A stretch of 64,000 nt of DNA from Microbacterium salitolerans (GTDB lineage Bacteria > Actinomycetota > Actinomycetes > Actinomycetales > Microbacteriaceae), in assembly GCF_019720895.1 (NCBI RefSeq), contig NZ_JAHKSH010000004.1, positions 310,001 through 374,000 on the forward strand, given 5' to 3'. Below the pieces are notes generated by a model, which was given only the letters and a program-made list of their open reading frames with translations, was not told the DNA's origin and did no database searches. Below, in pieces: positions 42,690-53,104 of the stretch (within the stretch, counting starts at the first letter, position 1; every line of letters starts with the position of its first letter). The translations under genes and the position numbers were made by a program.

Positions 42690-44837
42690 TCAGCGGTCTT
42701 TCCTCACGGCGCGACGCACCCGGCGCGCAGCGCGGCCGGCGGCGTAGCCGAGGAGAGCCACGGCGGACGTCTCGTCGACGAGCGGACCACGATCTTCAGC
42801 GGCCGACCGCTGCGTCTCGGCGCCCTGACGCGCGGCATCACGCTCGTCTGTGAGTCGGTCGATCTCGACCCTCGCGCGTATGTCGGCGTCCTCGACGAGG
42901 CCGATGCTCGCGCGCACGGCGGTGTCGACCGGCACGTCCGGCGCGCTGTTGTGCGCAGCGTCGCCGGTCGCACGGCTCGGCGAGCGGAGGACCTCGAGAT
43001 CACCGACGACGCGCACGCCAGCGGCATCGATCTGATCGGCTTGTGCCGCACTGCGCGCATCGGCGATCTCGGCGGCCCAGCGCGGCAGCGTCAGCTTTCG
43101 CTCCCCCGGCCCCGGCGTGCGGCCGAGCAGCGCGTGCGGAAGACGCATCGGCAGACGCCCCTGGCGCTTTGTGAGCGGCGATGCCGGATCCGCATAGGCG
43201 CGATTCAAAGCGAGCATGACGCTCGCCTCCTCAACGGTCATACTCCGATTCGCGACGCTGCCGTCGTCCTCCGCTTTCAGGAAACCGCGGTCGAGCCCGA
43301 GCATGTCCTCGAACGCGTCGGTCAGCTGATCGCGGTGTGCGGGGTCCACGACGACCACCGTGACGTTCTCGGGGCCGACGATCCGCGCCCAGCGCTCCAC
43401 GATGTCGCCCTGCGAGGCCCGTTTGGCCAGATGCGCGACCTGCCACCTCGTATGGCTGTCAGGCGCCGCGCGATCCGTGAGCACGTATTCGACCCACGAT
43501 TCGAAATCGTGCAGCATCGTGGACTTCAGAAACTCCTGCCACGTCGACGTGAGGATCGTGCCGAAGGGACGCACGGAGACGACGACATGGACACGGTCGC
43601 CCAACTCGTCGCGGAAGCGTCGGACCTGCGCCTCATCGCTCTCGGAGATCCACTCGTGGGAGATCCAGATGCGGCGCTCATCGTCTGCGTCGATCGTCGA
43701 CATCAGATCGTCCCAGTGCTCGCGACCGGGGACGCCGTTCGTCTCGGCGAGTTTGCGCTCCATGAGCGCAGCGGCGGGGATCAGGTGATCGTGGCGCTTC
43801 GTAAGCGTGCGCGGGTACACCACCCCCGCCCGCAGGAGCGGCCCGCGCAAGCGCACAGCCGTGCGCTGAAGCGCGGTCGTGCCCGTCTTGGGCAGCCCGA
43901 TATGGAGCAGCCGCGCGCGCTCCGGCAGAAGGAGCGGATTCTCGCCGATCTCATCGGCCGTCGGCGGCGTAGCGGAGGTGAGGCCGCGCGTCCCGTCCCG
44001 ATCAGCCAGTGGTTCGCCGAGCGCGTACTCGAGCTCTCCTCGCGCCGTGAGCTCCGCTCGCACGGCATCGCCGTTCGCGATCTTGTCGAAGGGCCCCACC
44101 CGGACGTCCTGCCGTTGGAACCGCTGCCGGGGCTCGGTGGTCGGAAGTGTGACGCGCAATCCCTCAGCCGCGAGGGTCGCTCGGACGTCGCGCAGGAGCT
44201 CGCCCTTCGGCCGGTCGACATCTCGCGCGTAGGACAGCACGCGATACCCCTTGCCGATGCCGTCGAGCGCGTCGGCGATGCGCTCGAACCAGACGTCGTT
44301 CTCACGCGACCACGCGAGGAAGTCGTCGGCATCGATCTCGGGCCGGATCCCGCTCGTGTCGGTGTGCTTCCAGCTTTCCGCGAGAAGCGCCTTTCGATAC
44401 GACACGTACACCGACAGCCGATCGCGCACGAGGAACATCGCGCGGCGGTGGGGGGCGGACAGGAGCCCGATCAGCGCGTCATGTTCGACCTGCGACGGGA
44501 AGACCTTGTAGGCGAGGACCCCGCGGCCCGTGTGCCGCACAGCCTCGGCCAGAGCGGAGAGTGCCTCCTCCCGCTGCTCGCGAAAGAACCGGATGAGCTC
44601 GGGATCCGTCTCGGACCCGGCTCGCACGTCCGCCGCCTGGACGAGAGCCGGCAGCAGGTTCTCGCGTCCCGTGCCGTACACGCCACCGGGGTTGAAGATC
44701 TCGTACAGCCCCACGACCTCCGGCAGCCCGTCGAGACACTCGCAGAAGTAGTTCGTGCCGTTGCGGGGGGCCGAAAGGACGACGACCTCGGGCAGCGACG
44801 CTCCGTCCGTCCCCGTGCTCTCGGCGCTCTCGCTCAT
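42690..44837 (-). CDS. Two sulfotransferase domains fused in one protein
   Basis: The 715-residue protein appears to carry two PAPS-dependent sulfotransferase folds. Domain 1 (about 16-285) has the 5'-phosphosulfate loop VVLSAPRNGTNYF and the 3'-phosphate region RAMFLVRDRLSVYVSYRK. Domain 2 (about 308-560) has LLHIGLPKTGTTALQ and VHVVVSVRPFGTILTSTWQ. The two are only distantly alike. A coiled coil follows (about 655-690), then a basic amphipathic end (YAAGRAARRVRRAVRK). The likely role is sulfation of the glycan made here. No PAPS synthesis genes are in the window. ATG 44835-44837 has a GAGGG site and lies 11 bp after glf. Confidence 0.78.
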   Translation of the reverse strand: MSESAESTGTDGASLPEVVVLSAPRNGTNYFCECLDGLPEVVGLYEIFNPGGVYGTGRENLLPALVQAADVRAGSETDPELIRFFREQREEALSALAEAVRHTGRGVLAYKVFPSQVEHDALIGLLSAPHRRAMFLVRDRLSVYVSYRKALLAESWKHTDTSGIRPEIDADDFLAWSRENDVWFERIADALDGIGKGYRVLSYARDVDRPKGELLRDVRATLAAEGLRVTLPTTEPRQRFQRQDVRVGPFDKIANGDAVRAELTARGELEYALGEPLADRDGTRGLTSATPPTADEIGENPLLLPERARLLHIGLPKTGTTALQRTAVRLRGPLLRAGVVYPRTLTKRHDHLIPAAALMERKLAETNGVPGREHWDDLMSTIDADDERRIWISHEWISESDEAQVRRFRDELGDRVHVVVSVRPFGTILTSTWQEFLKSTMLHDFESWVEYVLTDRAAPDSHTRWQVAHLAKRASQGDIVERWARIVGPENVTVVVVDPAHRDQLTDAFEDMLGLDRGFLKAEDDGSVANRSMTVEEASVMLALNRAYADPASPLTKRQGRLPMRLPHALLGRTPGPGERKLTLPRWAAEIADARSAAQADQIDAAGVRVVGDLEVLRSPSRATGDAAHNSAPDVPVDTAVRASIGLVEDADIRARVEIDRLTDERDAARQGAETQRSAAEDRGPLVDETSAVALLGYAAGRAARRVRRAVRKDR

Positions 44838-44848
44838 CGGTTTCGCCC

Positions 44849-46018
<1,170 letters not shown>

Positions 46019-46055
46019 TCATTCCTGACAGGAGCGAGCGCATGTCACAGGAAGA

Positions 46056-48077
46056 TCACGGCAGCGGCCCGCACTGGTCGATCCGGAGCAGCGCCGTACC
46101 CCCGTCGCTCGCGACCTCCGAGAACAACCCGGCCTCGACCGCCTCGTGCGGCGCCGGGAAGTGGTTTCCCGCCGGGTCTCCCCCACCGAACGCATGCGGG
46201 TCGTACAGGATGTACCGCACGCGCAGCGCGTCGAGCGCGGCGCAGATCGCCGGGTCCTCCGCGATCCACTCGAGGTTCCATGCCAGCTGGAACCGATGCT
46301 CATCCCACTGTCCGTTGACGTGCGGGAACACAGGCTCGCGCCCGGCGAACAACTGCGTGAGGGCGGAGCCATCCCACGGATCACCGAGGACGCGCTGGTC
46401 CGCCGGGACGACGTTGCGCACGACCGTGTCGAAGAACTCCACCTGCCGCGTCGAGACGACGGCGTCCACGGCGTGCTCGTGCGGCTGGAAGAAGACGGCG
46501 CCGATCGCGGCGCTCGTGCCGGAAAGCGCCAGGGTCGCGGCCGACGCGACGGCCACGACGACGGAGAGCGCCATGCCGACCGGCGCCCTGCGCGCGGGGC
46601 GCGCTCGTGCGAGCACACGCGCGAGCCACGCGATCCCGAGCGACGCGAGCGGGATCGCGAGCACCGGGATCGCCGCTGCGAGGCGGAACCGATCCTTGTA
46701 CCAGACGCCCGTCGCGACCTTCGCGAACGCGCCGTCGGATCCCGCTGCCAGCGCGAACAGCAGGACGAGGAGGAGGAAGCTCGCGACGATCCATCGCGCA
46801 CGAGGCACGCGCAGAGCGACGACGATGCCCACCAGGACGGCCAGGGCGACGAGCACTGCGGGAGCCGCCGTCTCCTCGCCCGCGCCGGTCATCGCGATCT
46901 GCGCGAACGCCTGGAGGACTCCCTCGGGGATCGTCTGCACGGCGGCCGCCTGCGGCCCGTTCAGGCGATCGGCGAGCGGCTCGTCGAGCAGTCCGAGCCC
47001 GACGACGGCATACGCGAACGCGGCGGCGCCGGCCAGCGCGACGGCGGACGATGCGCCGACGAGCCAGCCGATCGCCCGGCGCCGCGCGGCCCCGCCACGG
47101 CGGATGCCCCGGCGAAAGACGCGCGCGAGCAACCAGATGACGAACGGCGTGCCGATCACGACCCAGGTCGGCAGCACGCGCGGGTGCGCGACGCCCAGGG
47201 CGCCGATCGCGACCGCGATGCCCACGGCACCCGCCAGGACGACCGGCACCCGGCGCGCGCGCGTCGGCGCGGACATTCCGCGGATCGCGAGGATCGTGAC
47301 GGCCACTGCAGCGGGCAGGAGGGCATGTGCGAGGAACGTCGGATAGATCGTTCCCCATGCGAGGAGCGCGTAGGGGAAGGCTCCGAACGCCGCGCCGAGC
47401 GGCAGCGCGACGATGGCCGCGACGGCCGCAAGCCGGGCCGGGACGATCGTCTGCGTCAGCCACGCGACACCCGGCAGCCAGATGAGTGCGCTGACCGCGA
47501 TCCACGCGGCGTCGAAGGCGACGGCGACGCTCGCGCCGGACAGCTGCACCGTCGCCGCGGCGAGCAGGTGCCAGCCGTCCGGGTAGTACGCGATCCCCAT
47601 CGCCTCGGTCTCGATGAGCGAGCGCAGGGTGAACGGTGACCCTGAGAATCCATCGAGGATCGCCGACACAGCGGACAGATGGAAGACGTTGTCGTACGTC
47701 TGCGAGATGCGGTCCGGGTCGGGCACCAGCGCGAACGCGACGATCGCCACGAGCACGGCCCCGAGGATCCATGCGCCCGCGAGCAGCCATCCGTTCGCGC
47801 GCGAGGGCGTGAGGCGGAGCGACGGGAGGAGCCGTCGCACACCCCACGCGACCGCCCACGCCGCCGCGGTCGGCACGAGCACCTGCCACGCCTGGAACGG
47901 CAGCCCCAGCGACCCGAACAGCGCCCCGGCGACGCCCCACGCGCAGACGCCGACGAGTCCCGAGAGAGCGACGCGGGCGAGGACGCCGGCCCGCAGCGGA
48001 GACGTCGCGATCAGGCCGGGGCCCAGGACGACGACTGCCGCGACCGCGAGGGCCGGCAGCGCGCCGAGCCACATCAT
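46056..48077 (-). CDS. DUF6541-like polytopic membrane protein
   Basis: The 673-residue protein has about 14 membrane helices followed by a soluble extracytoplasmic C-terminal region of about 190 residues (FFDTVVRNVVPADQRVLGDPWDG, ALRVRYILYDP). This layout resembles actinobacterial DUF6541 proteins, which look like lipid-linked-sugar glycosyltransferases of the GT-C type. DPDRISQTYDNVFHLSAV after an early helix contains acidic residues that could be catalytic. Activity is not proven. The ATG at 48075-48077 overlaps the pyruvyltransferase stop (ATGA). A decayed second copy of its 5' end lies at 49440-49598. Confidence 0.75.
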   Translation of the reverse strand: MMWLGALPALAVAAVVVLGPGLIATSPLRAGVLARVALSGLVGVCAWGVAGALFGSLGLPFQAWQVLVPTAAAWAVAWGVRRLLPSLRLTPSRANGWLLAGAWILGAVLVAIVAFALVPDPDRISQTYDNVFHLSAVSAILDGFSGSPFTLRSLIETEAMGIAYYPDGWHLLAAATVQLSGASVAVAFDAAWIAVSALIWLPGVAWLTQTIVPARLAAVAAIVALPLGAAFGAFPYALLAWGTIYPTFLAHALLPAAVAVTILAIRGMSAPTRARRVPVVLAGAVGIAVAIGALGVAHPRVLPTWVVIGTPFVIWLLARVFRRGIRRGGAARRRAIGWLVGASSAVALAGAAAFAYAVVGLGLLDEPLADRLNGPQAAAVQTIPEGVLQAFAQIAMTGAGEETAAPAVLVALAVLVGIVVALRVPRARWIVASFLLLVLLFALAAGSDGAFAKVATGVWYKDRFRLAAAIPVLAIPLASLGIAWLARVLARARPARRAPVGMALSVVVAVASAATLALSGTSAAIGAVFFQPHEHAVDAVVSTRQVEFFDTVVRNVVPADQRVLGDPWDGSALTQLFAGREPVFPHVNGQWDEHRFQLAWNLEWIAEDPAICAALDALRVRYILYDPHAFGGGDPAGNHFPAPHEAVEAGLFSEVASDGGTALLRIDQCGPLP

Positions 48078-49423
48078 GTGCGACGGATCCGGCGGCCGAC
48101 GCCGCGGAGGGCCCGACGTGCGATGCCGGCGGCGGCTTCCGGCGGTGCGGGCGGCACTGATTCCTCCGTCTGAGCGAGGTGTGCCCGTCCCTCTGCGAGA
48201 TCCGCGTCGCCGCTCACGAGACGGCGCGCGAGGCTGAGCTTTCCGGTCGCCGCGACCCGGCACGCGATCGCGTCCGCGCCGCCGCCGAGCTGTCGCGCGT
48301 GCGTCGACCGCCGGAGAGCCCGCGCGACCCGTCGGTCGATGTCGCCGCGAGCCGGGCACTCGCGCAGAAACGCGATGGCCCGCGCGACGAGAGCGTCGTC
48401 TTCGGTCGAGGCATCTTCGGAGGTCGCCTCCAGCAGGGCTGTCAGCGCGCGGTCCTGGCTCGCGACGGTGTGATGCGCGCGCAGGATCGCCTGTGCGGCG
48501 GCGTCGGAAGCCTCACGTCCGATGCCGAGGACGAGCGCGGCGCGCTGCCGCTCGCTCGCCCGGCGCAGGTCGGCGTAGTCGCGGGAGTCGTTCGCGGGCG
48601 CGGCGATCTTCTCCGCCGCCCACAGGTCAGCAGGGAACGCGCCTGCGAGGCGATCGAGATCGACGTCCGGCGCGGCGACGGGCCCGAGCGCGATCGCCTC
48701 CTCGACGGATCGCGCGAATGCGATGCCGGGGCGGCCGGTGCCGGCGTAGTAGTCGAGGTATTTGAAGGGGTGCTCCGCCTCGGGCACGAGCGGCCGGGAC
48801 GGCACGCCGTACGCGTCCGCGAGCACCAGCGCGTGCAGCGAGCTCGCGACCACGAAGTCGGCTCCTGCGATGCGCGCCGCGATCTGCCGCGGATCCGCGA
48901 GCGGACTCACCACGCCGTCGCCGGCGACCCTGCCGAGCTCGTTCAGGTTGGGGACGGTGACGACTCCGCCCTGCTCCGACGGGACGATGTCGGGGAAGAG
49001 CCGAGGAAAGAGCAGAGCCGGGTCCCCATAGGTCTCCGGCACCGGGATCCCGAAGCCGAGCAGAACCGACCGCGTGAGCGGCCCCCGCACGGAGCGGACA
49101 TCGAGCGGGTACTGGATGCGCTGGCGCACCTTGCCGTTGATCCCGGCCCCCCACACGACGTCCCCCGCTCGGGCGAAATGCAGGATGCTTCCCACAGAGA
49201 GGAGTCTGCCGGCGCCCCTCGCGACGGATTCCCCACGGAGCGCACGCACGAGCATCGGACCGATCTCGTCGCCGAAGTTCGTGGGCGCGCCGGGCTCGTC
49301 GGGACGCCAGCGCGGCACCCGGACGCCGAGGATCTCGTCATCGTCGAAGCTCACGTCGTGCAGCGCTCCCGCTCGAAGAATGGCGCGCGGCGTGGCTCGC
49401 CGCGGCGGATCATATTGTCGCAT
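48074..49423 (-). CDS. Polysaccharide pyruvyl transferase family protein
   Basis: The protein has 449 residues. The N-terminal two thirds fit the pyruvyltransferase fold (NFGDEIGPMLVRALRG, VWGAGINGKVRQR, RSVRGPLTRSVLLGFGI, TYGDPALLFPRLFPD, VVASSLHALVLADAYGVPS). The His in SSLHALV is the conserved catalytic-type residue. The last 150 residues are helical and unassigned. The family adds pyruvate ketals from phosphoenolpyruvate to sugars, giving the glycan a negative charge. The start ATG 49421-49423 lacks a clear Shine-Dalgarno and other starts are possible. It is coupled to the DUF6541-like gene. Confidence 0.82.
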   Translation of the reverse strand: MRQYDPPRRATPRAILRAGALHDVSFDDDEILGVRVPRWRPDEPGAPTNFGDEIGPMLVRALRGESVARGAGRLLSVGSILHFARAGDVVWGAGINGKVRQRIQYPLDVRSVRGPLTRSVLLGFGIPVPETYGDPALLFPRLFPDIVPSEQGGVVTVPNLNELGRVAGDGVVSPLADPRQIAARIAGADFVVASSLHALVLADAYGVPSRPLVPEAEHPFKYLDYYAGTGRPGIAFARSVEEAIALGPVAAPDVDLDRLAGAFPADLWAAEKIAAPANDSRDYADLRRASERQRAALVLGIGREASDAAAQAILRAHHTVASQDRALTALLEATSEDASTEDDALVARAIAFLRECPARGDIDRRVARALRRSTHARQLGGGADAIACRVAATGKLSLARRLVSGDADLAEGRAHLAQTEESVPPAPPEAAAGIARRALRGVGRRIRRT

Positions 49424-49439
49424 GCACCGAGCAGTGCGC

Positions 49440-49598
49440 TCGGTCGAGCACACATCGCGGAGGAGACCCTGCGGGGAGGATCCGTGCTCCCGCGAGAACT
49501 CCCCGATTCGCCGGAACCGGTGTGAGGCGGAGCGACGGAAGGAGCCGCCGCACTCCTCACGCGATCGCGAGGGCCGGCACGCCCTCGACCCACGTCAT
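49440..49598 (-). pseudogene. Remnant of a second DUF6541-like gene (5' part with internal deletion)
   Basis: From ATG 49598 the minus strand reads MTWVEGVPALAIA then TGA, matching the intact gene's start MMWLGALPALAVA. The sequence then continues as a relic of VRRLLPSLRLTP. Bases 49522-49568 match 47809-47855 at 42 of 47 positions. The homology continues toward 49440 with gaps. About 190 bp present between these parts in the intact gene are missing here. The remnant lies directly upstream of the pyruvyltransferase gene. Confidence 0.7.
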
Positions 49599-49638
49599 GC
49601 GCGCGCTGTCCCCCGGTCTGCGGTGTCAGAGCGCGGGG

Positions 49639-51930
49639 TCACCAGTAGCGGACGGTCGTTCCGATGCCGCGCTCCCAGCGGATGCTGCCGCCCTGGAACC
49701 ACTGCACGCAGGCGTTGCCGGAGGACGAGCAGTTGCCGTCGCCCGTCGGATACCCGAGCCTCCCGGTCTGCCATCCCCGTGCACGCCACGCCTGCATGAT
49801 GGCCCCAGATGTCGCATGCGTTCCCGTCGCGGGAGAGGAGTGGATCCGTCCGCCCTGAAACCGCTGCGCGCAGCCTCCTCGTTCAAGACCGCAGCGCTTG
49901 TCGCTGGTCGGGTACCCGAGCTTGCCGGCCTGCCACCCCTGTCCACGCCACGTCTGCATGAACGACCCCGTCGTCGGGTGGGCTCCCGTCTTCGGGGACC
50001 AATGGATCCGCCCGCCCTGGAAGCGCTGCGCACAGCCGCCGTTCTCGAGGCCGCAGCGCTTCTCCGACGTCGGGTATCCGAGGTGCCCTGCCTGCCAGCC
50101 GTGCGCACGCCACGTCTTCATGAAGACACCCGACGTCGAGTGCGCACCCGTGCCGGATGTCCAGTGGATCCGCCCGCCCTGGAAGCGCTGCGCACAGCCG
50201 CCGTCCTCCAGCCCGCACCGACGATCGGACGTCGGCTGGCGGAGAGAGCCGCTCCCCTTGCCTGTGGCATTCCAGCGGTCGTGGATCGTGCGCGTCGTCA
50301 TGTAGGTGCCGTGGCCCTTGAGCCAGTGGACCTTGCCGTACTGGAACTGCTGAGTGCAGACCGTCGATGACGCATTGCACCACCGTTCCTTCGTCGGGTA
50401 GCCGAGCTCACCGGCCTGCCACCCCGATGCCCGCCACTTCTGAAGGATCGAGTTCGTCGTCGAGTGTGCCCCGGTGCCGCTCGTCCAGTGCACGCGCCCC
50501 TTCTCGAATCGCTGCGCACATCCCCCCTGCTCCAGCCCGCAGCGCGGATCCGACGTGGGGTAGCCGAGACGTCCGTTCTGCGACGACAGAGAGTTCCAGC
50601 GCGACTTGATCGCGCCCGACGTGTAGTGGGCACCGGTCTTGCTCGACCAGTGGATCGCCCCGCCCTCGAAGCGCTGGTAGCAGCCGTCGTGGCGCGCGAG
50701 ACCGCACACCTGACGTGCTGTCGGCTGCCCCAGCGTGCCCTTGATGCCGCCGAGCGCACGCCACTTCGTGCCGATCGCACCCGTCACGGGATAATCAGGG
50801 CCCGCGGATCCGCGCGTCGGCCCGAACCAGTCGGTGTAGTAGTTGTAGAAGTTCCGGTTGCCGTACGCCGAACAGGAGTCGCCGACGCCGTAGCCGGCGT
50901 TCAGCGCCGCGCGATTCGGCTGATACGGCGTGTAGTAGTAGAGCGCCGCGGTCGCCTTGTTCTCGATGTGGACGCCGCTGGATCCGCAGCTCGCGTTCGG
51001 GTGGTACCGCACCGGCGAGGTCTTGCCCACGGGGTACCAGCTGAAGTACGAGTCCTTAGTATACCGCTGCAGCTGGTACGCCGCCATGTACATCTGGTTC
51101 TGGAACCCGAAGTAGGTCGTGTCGCACGCGGCATCGTCGGGGCAGGCGTATCCCATCGCGATGTCGTAACGGAAGTCGCTCGGCCACGTATGCGTCACGA
51201 GCCCCTGCTCCTTCTGGAGCATCACGATGAGCGCCTTCTCGCTGACCTTGCACGCCTTCGAGACCTTCGAGATGATCCGCGCGGCCGACTCGTTCCGCGC
51301 ACCCGAGTACGAGCCGCCGCAGTAGCTGTTGGGCGACTTCGAGATGGTGTTCATCCGGAAGTCCTTGAGGCATGTGTAGCCGGAATCGCACTTCGGCACG
51401 CGCTGATCGAAGAAGTTCTGGATCTTCGCCGCAGACATCGTGCCCGACGTGTAGAGGTTGGCGTTGCTGATGATGTTGCCGGGGCGGAACCCTGAGAGCG
51501 ACATCGCCCGCATCTCGTCGCCCATCGCCGCGGAGTAGGCGCCGGGGTCGGCCTCATCCTCGGTGTTCGAGCCGATGTAGTCGCCGTTCTCGGGCGTGGG
51601 GATCGACGGCTCCTCGGTCTCCTTCGGAGCAGGGCCCGCCGTGACCGTGGGCTCCGGCGTCGGATCCGCAGACGGCTGGCTGGTCGGAGTGGGCGTCGGC
51701 GCGATCGTGGCGGACGGGACCGTTGCGTCGACCGTGGGCCGGGGAGTCGGAGCGACCGTCGGGGTCGGTGAGGGCTCCGCCGTCGCAGCCGGCGTCGGAG
51801 CAGGTGTCGGCGTCGTATCGGCTGCCGCGGCCACCGGGACGAGCGCGCCGCACAGCGCCGCGATGACCGCGATGCTCAGAGCAGTGCGGCCCCTGCGGGC
51901 AGAGTCGTAGGCGATTCTGATGCGACGCAT
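49639..51930 (-). CDS. Secreted protein with seven LGFP repeats
   Basis: The 763-residue protein has a signal peptide (cleavage near residue 37, after PVAAAA) and a Pro/Thr-rich linker (38-115). A Cys-rich domain (about 145-390) includes ALIVMLQKEQGLVTHTW, which looks like a lysozyme-type catalytic-Glu helix. Seven LGFP repeats follow (394-763, about 54 residues each: LGYPTSD, CGL, GGCAQRFQGGRIHW). LGFP repeats hold corynebacterial and mycobacterial proteins to the cell-wall arabinogalactan. That fits the galactofuran genes nearby. The ATG at 51928-51930 has a weak GAAGACC site. There is no LPxTG motif and no membrane anchor. Confidence 0.85.
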   Translation of the reverse strand: MRRIRIAYDSARRGRTALSIAVIAALCGALVPVAAAADTTPTPAPTPAATAEPSPTPTVAPTPRPTVDATVPSATIAPTPTPTSQPSADPTPEPTVTAGPAPKETEEPSIPTPENGDYIGSNTEDEADPGAYSAAMGDEMRAMSLSGFRPGNIISNANLYTSGTMSAAKIQNFFDQRVPKCDSGYTCLKDFRMNTISKSPNSYCGGSYSGARNESAARIISKVSKACKVSEKALIVMLQKEQGLVTHTWPSDFRYDIAMGYACPDDAACDTTYFGFQNQMYMAAYQLQRYTKDSYFSWYPVGKTSPVRYHPNASCGSSGVHIENKATAALYYYTPYQPNRAALNAGYGVGDSCSAYGNRNFYNYYTDWFGPTRGSAGPDYPVTGAIGTKWRALGGIKGTLGQPTARQVCGLARHDGCYQRFEGGAIHWSSKTGAHYTSGAIKSRWNSLSSQNGRLGYPTSDPRCGLEQGGCAQRFEKGRVHWTSGTGAHSTTNSILQKWRASGWQAGELGYPTKERWCNASSTVCTQQFQYGKVHWLKGHGTYMTTRTIHDRWNATGKGSGSLRQPTSDRRCGLEDGGCAQRFQGGRIHWTSGTGAHSTSGVFMKTWRAHGWQAGHLGYPTSEKRCGLENGGCAQRFQGGRIHWSPKTGAHPTTGSFMQTWRGQGWQAGKLGYPTSDKRCGLERGGCAQRFQGGRIHSSPATGTHATSGAIMQAWRARGWQTGRLGYPTGDGNCSSSGNACVQWFQGGSIRWERGIGTTVRYW
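49642..50751 (-). repeat. Seven LGFP repeats of about 162 bp
   Basis: Units start at minus-strand positions of about 50751, 50586, 50424, 50262, 50100, 49938 and 49776. Units 4, 5 and 6 are the most alike in DNA. Unit 3 has diverged (KERWCNASSTVCTQ) and unit 7 is truncated at the protein end. Recent expansion of units 4-6 is likely. Confidence 0.85.
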
Positions 51931-51997
51931 GGTCTTCAGTGTGACAGAAGTGATGTGAGCTCAACACCCGCGCGCGCGGACGCGCAGGCGGGAGACA

Positions 51998-52003
51998 TAC
52001 CAT
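51998..52003 (+). promoter_or_regulatory. -10 element for leaderless GT-B gene
   Basis: TACCAT ends 6 nt before the ATG at 52010 and there is no Shine-Dalgarno. The 79-bp gap to the divergent LGFP gene holds both promoters. Confidence 0.5.
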
Positions 52004-52009
52004 CGAGAG

Positions 52010-53104
52010 ATGCGATCCGGACCGCAGGTGCTCGTCTTCCCGTCGTATCGGGACAACCCGTTCCTCAACCTTCTGCAGCTCGCCCCGCGAGCGGACGGCT
52101 TCCGTGTGCAGGCCGCGCACACGTACGACGACCTCGTCTCACAGGCCGCCGCACTCGAGACGGGCGACGTGGTGCACCTCCACTGGACGACCCCGATCCT
52201 GCAGCAGGCCAAGACGGCGGGCGACGCGTCACGTCGCCTCGACCAGATGGACGCGCTCATCCGCCAGCTGTGCACCCGCGGTGTCCGACTCGTCTGGACG
52301 GTGCACAACCGCCTCCCGCACGAGCTCGCGTTCCGCGACCTCGAGATCCGTCTGATGCAGCTCGTCGCCGACTCCGCCGACACGATCCACATCATGGCCC
52401 CGCACACGCCGGACGCGCTCGCCGACATCGTGCAGCTCAACCCGCAGCGGATCCGGGTGATCCCGCACCCCAGCTACGAGGGCGTCTACGACTCGGCGCT
52501 CACGCGCGACGACGCCCGCGACGCATTCGAACTCGCGAAACGCGACCGCGCGGTGCTGTTCCTCGGTCAGATCCGCCCGTACAAGGGCGTCGACGCGCTC
52601 GTCTCGGCCGCGAGCGCCGCGTCCGACGCACGGGGCGATGATCTCGTCCTGATGCTCGGAGGCGCCGTGAAGGAGATCACACGCGATGAGTTCTCCGCAT
52701 CGCTGCCGAGCTCCCTGCGCACGATCGCCCACCTCGAGTTCGTGCCGGATGCCGATATCGCGCGCTGGTTCCGCTCCGCCGACGTCGCCGTCTTCCCCTA
52801 CCGCGCGATCCTCAACTCCGGCAGCGTGCACCTCGCGGCGACGTTCCACGTGCCCGTGATCCTCCCGGGGGATCCGCGCCTGCGCGCGCAGTTCGGCGAC
52901 GAGAGGTGGGTCCGGTTCTTCGACACCGAGCGCCCGGCCGAGTCGATTGCGGAGCTGCTCGCCGAGGACGAGCTGTTCTCGGATGTCGATGGTGCGGACT
53001 TCGAGCGGTTCCTCGCCCCGATCTCGCCGTGGGACATCTCTCGGGACTACGCCGCGCTGCTCCGTGAGCTGACCGCCGACTCCCCCGCAGCGCTCAGCGC
53101 CTGA
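52010..53104 (+). CDS. GT-B type glycosyltransferase (paralogue of the gene at 34109)
   Basis: The 364-residue protein shares its layout and motifs with the 34109 product. The acceptor half has VLVFPSYRDNPFLNLLQL, DVVHLHWTTP and LVWTVHNRLPHELAF. The donor half has AVLFLGQIRPYKGVDALV, RSADVAVFPYRAILNSG and VHLAATFHVPVILPGDP. It is a probable retaining GT4-like enzyme of unknown sugar. Its last 11 bp overlap the end of the convergent GT2 gene. The start is fixed by the leaderless-type TACCAT element. Confidence 0.8.
   Translation: MRSGPQVLVFPSYRDNPFLNLLQLAPRADGFRVQAAHTYDDLVSQAAALETGDVVHLHWTTPILQQAKTAGDASRRLDQMDALIRQLCTRGVRLVWTVHNRLPHELAFRDLEIRLMQLVADSADTIHIMAPHTPDALADIVQLNPQRIRVIPHPSYEGVYDSALTRDDARDAFELAKRDRAVLFLGQIRPYKGVDALVSAASAASDARGDDLVLMLGGAVKEITRDEFSASLPSSLRTIAHLEFVPDADIARWFRSADVAVFPYRAILNSGSVHLAATFHVPVILPGDPRLRAQFGDERWVRFFDTERPAESIAELLAEDELFSDVDGADFERFLAPISPWDISRDYAALLRELTADSPAALSA

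Noticed and set aside
46056-48359. 767-residue start for the DUF6541-like protein
   Set aside because: The first 94 residues are Arg/Pro-rich antisense-like sequence overlapping the pyruvyltransferase gene; the ATG at 48077 in an ATGA overlap fits better.
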